Of a stretch of DNA of 64,000 bases, positions 62,250 through 64,000 are shown piece by piece (position 1 is the stretch's first letter; each line of letters starts with the position of its first letter). Made by a program: the position numbers and the translations under genes. The DNA comes from JAAUTS01 sp034440395 (GTDB taxonomy: Bacteria > Verrucomicrobiota > Verrucomicrobiia > Methylacidiphilales > JAAUTS01). The notes beneath the pieces are model-generated. The model ran no database searches and was not told where the DNA came from. It saw only the letters and a program-made list of their open reading frames with translations. The stretch spans positions 62,001-126,000 of the forward strand of contig JAWXBW010000009.1 of the NCBI GenBank assembly GCA_034440395.1, written 5' to 3'.

Positions 62250-64000
62250 GAAGTCACCGCTTCAGTGCAACGTGGACAGAGTTCTGGATGCTCGGGATCT
62301 GATCCGAGTTCATCAAAGTATTTCCAGCAACGAACACATTTTTTCCCCGTGGCACGATTTACCGTAATCTCTGAACTTTCTCTTTTCTCAAAACGAACTT
62401 TAGAAACGATAAACACTTCTTCCAATAAGAGCTGATCATGGGTCTGCCAACCTTCGCCTGAAATGGATACTTCTGCTTCTAAGCTCTTACCAATTTCTTT
62501 TCGTTGCCGCGCTTGTTCTAGTTGCTCATTCACCTTACTACGGAGAGCCAAAATCTTTTCCCAACGCACCTTCAAGGCTTGATCTTGAGCTTGCGGCTCT
62601 GGCAATAACTGCAGGTGCACCGAGCCTGCTCTACCAAGGAAGCCCCATGTTTCTTCTGCCGTAAAAGGAATGATCGGTGCTAGTAGTTGCGTAAGGCTTA
62701 CGGCAATCTGGTACATAACTGTTTGGGCAGAACGACGGGTCGTGGATTCCGCTCCATCGCAGTACATGCGATCCTTTAATACATCTACATATAAAGAAGA
62801 TAACTCTACTGTGCAAAAACGGTTAATTGTTTGATAGACTTGATGAAATTCATACTGATCATAAGCTTGGCGGCATGTGGTAATGACTTCTTGTAATTGT
62901 CCATAGATGTAACGATCTATCTCTGTCCACTCAGCTTGAGGTAGCGCATCTCGATCTAAATCAAACCCGTGAAGATTACCGAGTAAAATACGCAGTGTAT
63001 TACGTATGCCCCGGTAAGAATCGGCAACACGGGACACGATATTTTTTGAAAAGGGAACATCGTTCGTGTAGTCCTGACTAGAAACCCACAAACGCAATAC
63101 ATCCGCGCCATACTCGTTAAGCAGCGTGGTGGAGTCAGTGGCTCCGCTGGATTTAGAATATTTCTTTCCATGCTCATCCACGATAAAGCCGTGAGTTAGC
63201 ACGGCACGGTAAGGAGCCACCTCATTAACCATCATCGAAAGGCTCAAAGAAGAGTTAAACCAACCACGATGTTGATCACTACCTTCCAAATAAAGATCAG
63301 CGGGAAATAGCCCTTTCTTTTTCAAAACCGCCATTTGGCTGGAGCCTGAGTCGATCCAGACATCTAAGGTGTCACGACCCTTACGCAGACCAGCAGGTAG
63401 TCCTAAACGTGAAGCTAAAGCATCCGTGTCTGTTTTAAACCACGCATCCGTACCTTCTTTTTCTACAATATCCGCAAATTTTAAAATGAGCTCCTCCGTC
63501 ATGATCGGCTGGTCATTTTCATCATAGAAAACGGGGATCGGCACACCCCACGAACGTTGACGTGAAATACACCAGTCAGGCCGATTTGCGATCGCCGCCG
63601 AAATGCGGCTCTCTCCCCAAGAAGGAATCCACGTAACTTCATTCTTAATCGCACCGAGTGCTTGTTGCCGAAAGGCATCTACCTTGATGAACCACTGCTT
63701 AACGGATCTGAAAACGATAGGTGTTTTAGAGCGCCAACAGTGCGGGTAATCATGCACGTAATCCTCTACTGCCCATAAAGCATTTTTTGTTTTTAGAAGA
63801 TTAATCACTAAAGGATTTGCCTTAAATACGTATTGACCTGTTAGCTCTGGCACCCCTGCTTCAGTGGTCAAACAACCACGATCGTCCACGGGTGAAAAAG
63901 GTTTTAAGCCATGTTGCATTCCCAGAAAATAATCGTCTGACCCGTGGCCAGGGGCGATGTGAACTAGGCCTGTTCCCGCATCTGCTGTGACGAAATCTGC
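62246..64000 (-). CDS. ileS: Isoleucyl-tRNA synthetase, partial (3' part)
   Basis: About 585 C-terminal residues are present; the gene runs past the right edge. The editing domain end (TADAGTGLVHIAPGHGSDDY, near the edge) leads to the catalytic half with WCISRQRSWGVPIPVF, WIDSGSSQMAVL and the second signature. That signature reads KYSKSSGATDS instead of the usual KMSKS box. The C-terminal zinc finger CVRCWKYFDEL ... CPRCTEA is intact. It is translationally coupled to lspA, as in many bacteria. Confidence 0.95.
   Translation of the reverse strand, partial: ADFVTADAGTGLVHIAPGHGSDDYFLGMQHGLKPFSPVDDRGCLTTEAGVPELTGQYVFKANPLVINLLKTKNALWAVEDYVHDYPHCWRSKTPIVFRSVKQWFIKVDAFRQQALGAIKNEVTWIPSWGESRISAAIANRPDWCISRQRSWGVPIPVFYDENDQPIMTEELILKFADIVEKEGTDAWFKTDTDALASRLGLPAGLRKGRDTLDVWIDSGSSQMAVLKKKGLFPADLYLEGSDQHRGWFNSSLSLSMMVNEVAPYRAVLTHGFIVDEHGKKYSKSSGATDSTTLLNEYGADVLRLWVSSQDYTNDVPFSKNIVSRVADSYRGIRNTLRILLGNLHGFDLDRDALPQAEWTEIDRYIYGQLQEVITTCRQAYDQYEFHQVYQTINRFCTVELSSLYVDVLKDRMYCDGAESTTRRSAQTVMYQIAVSLTQLLAPIIPFTAEETWGFLGRAGSVHLQLLPEPQAQDQALKVRWEKILALRSKVNEQLEQARQRKEIGKSLEAEVSISGEGWQTHDQLLLEEVFIVSKVRFEKRESSEITVNRATGKKCVRCWKYFDELGSDPEHPELCPRCTEAVTS

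Noticed and set aside
1..64000. CRISPR arrays, insertion sequences, integrases, phage genes
   Set aside because: None seen. No regularly spaced direct repeats and no transposase or integrase motifs were found by eye.

Overview
The window is 64 kb of a bacterial chromosome, dense with housekeeping genes and of medium GC (mid-40s percent by eye). The best fit is a member of the PVC superphylum, most likely Verrucomicrobiota. The evidence is a glutamyl-tRNA reductase that lacks most of its C-terminal dimerisation domain, a b558-type three-subunit succinate dehydrogenase, a secreted FecR-domain protein of verrucomicrobial type, and start codons with almost no Shine-Dalgarno sequence. This placement is inference; no rRNA gene lies in the window.

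Layout. 1-7.4 kb is a more AT-rich envelope-sugar region. A minus-strand operon runs from a GT-C glycosyltransferase (5516) through two small paralogous membrane proteins with winged-helix-like tails and a second GT-C enzyme into a transketolase N-subunit cut by the window edge. A third GT-C-like protein diverges at 5830. The region ends at a tRNA-Thr gene. 7.7-13.5 kb carries hemA, an ABC exporter, an omega-aminotransferase, tRNA-Ser(GGA) followed by a row of perfect small hairpins, and a decayed fic gene. 13.8-21.2 kb holds xseA, a YmdB-like phosphodiesterase, pfkA, the SRP RNA, a zinc-ribbon membrane protein, a TonB receptor, a PQQ-type sugar dehydrogenase and a cytochrome c lipoprotein. 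21.2-33.5 kb holds panB-folK, a diadenylate cyclase fused to YbbR-like domains, a lipid-kinase-like gene, an AsmA-like gene, rsmD, sufT and an IscU-type scaffold gene, a split phosphotransacetylase, a rhodanese, thiC with its TPP riboswitch, and a penicillin-binding-type enzyme.

33.6-44.3 kb has a sugar nucleotidyltransferase, a vapBC-type toxin-antitoxin pair with a large operator palindrome, iscA-hscB-hscA, and nuoIJKLMN. 44.6-50.7 kb has a membrane-anchored LTxxQ-repeat protein, a small unknown protein, a putative DNA-glycosylase-family protein, a second sufT and sdhCAB. 50.8-64 kb has HAD-folC-accD-comF-CPBP, divergent accA, tRNA-Ser(GCT), glgA, a FecR protein, an M24 peptidase, nadA, lspA and the 3' part of ileS.

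How the genes fit together. Complex I and succinate dehydrogenase imply respiration, and the two sufT genes, the IscU-like scaffold, IscA and HscBA supply their Fe-S clusters. AccA and AccD are encoded about 1.6 kb apart on opposite strands. c-di-AMP synthesis and its presumed regulator domain are on one polypeptide. The least explained parts are the GT-C/winged-helix membrane operon, the hairpin row after tRNA-Ser, and the near-total lack of Shine-Dalgarno motifs combined with divergent genes whose starts lie within about a dozen bases or overlap.
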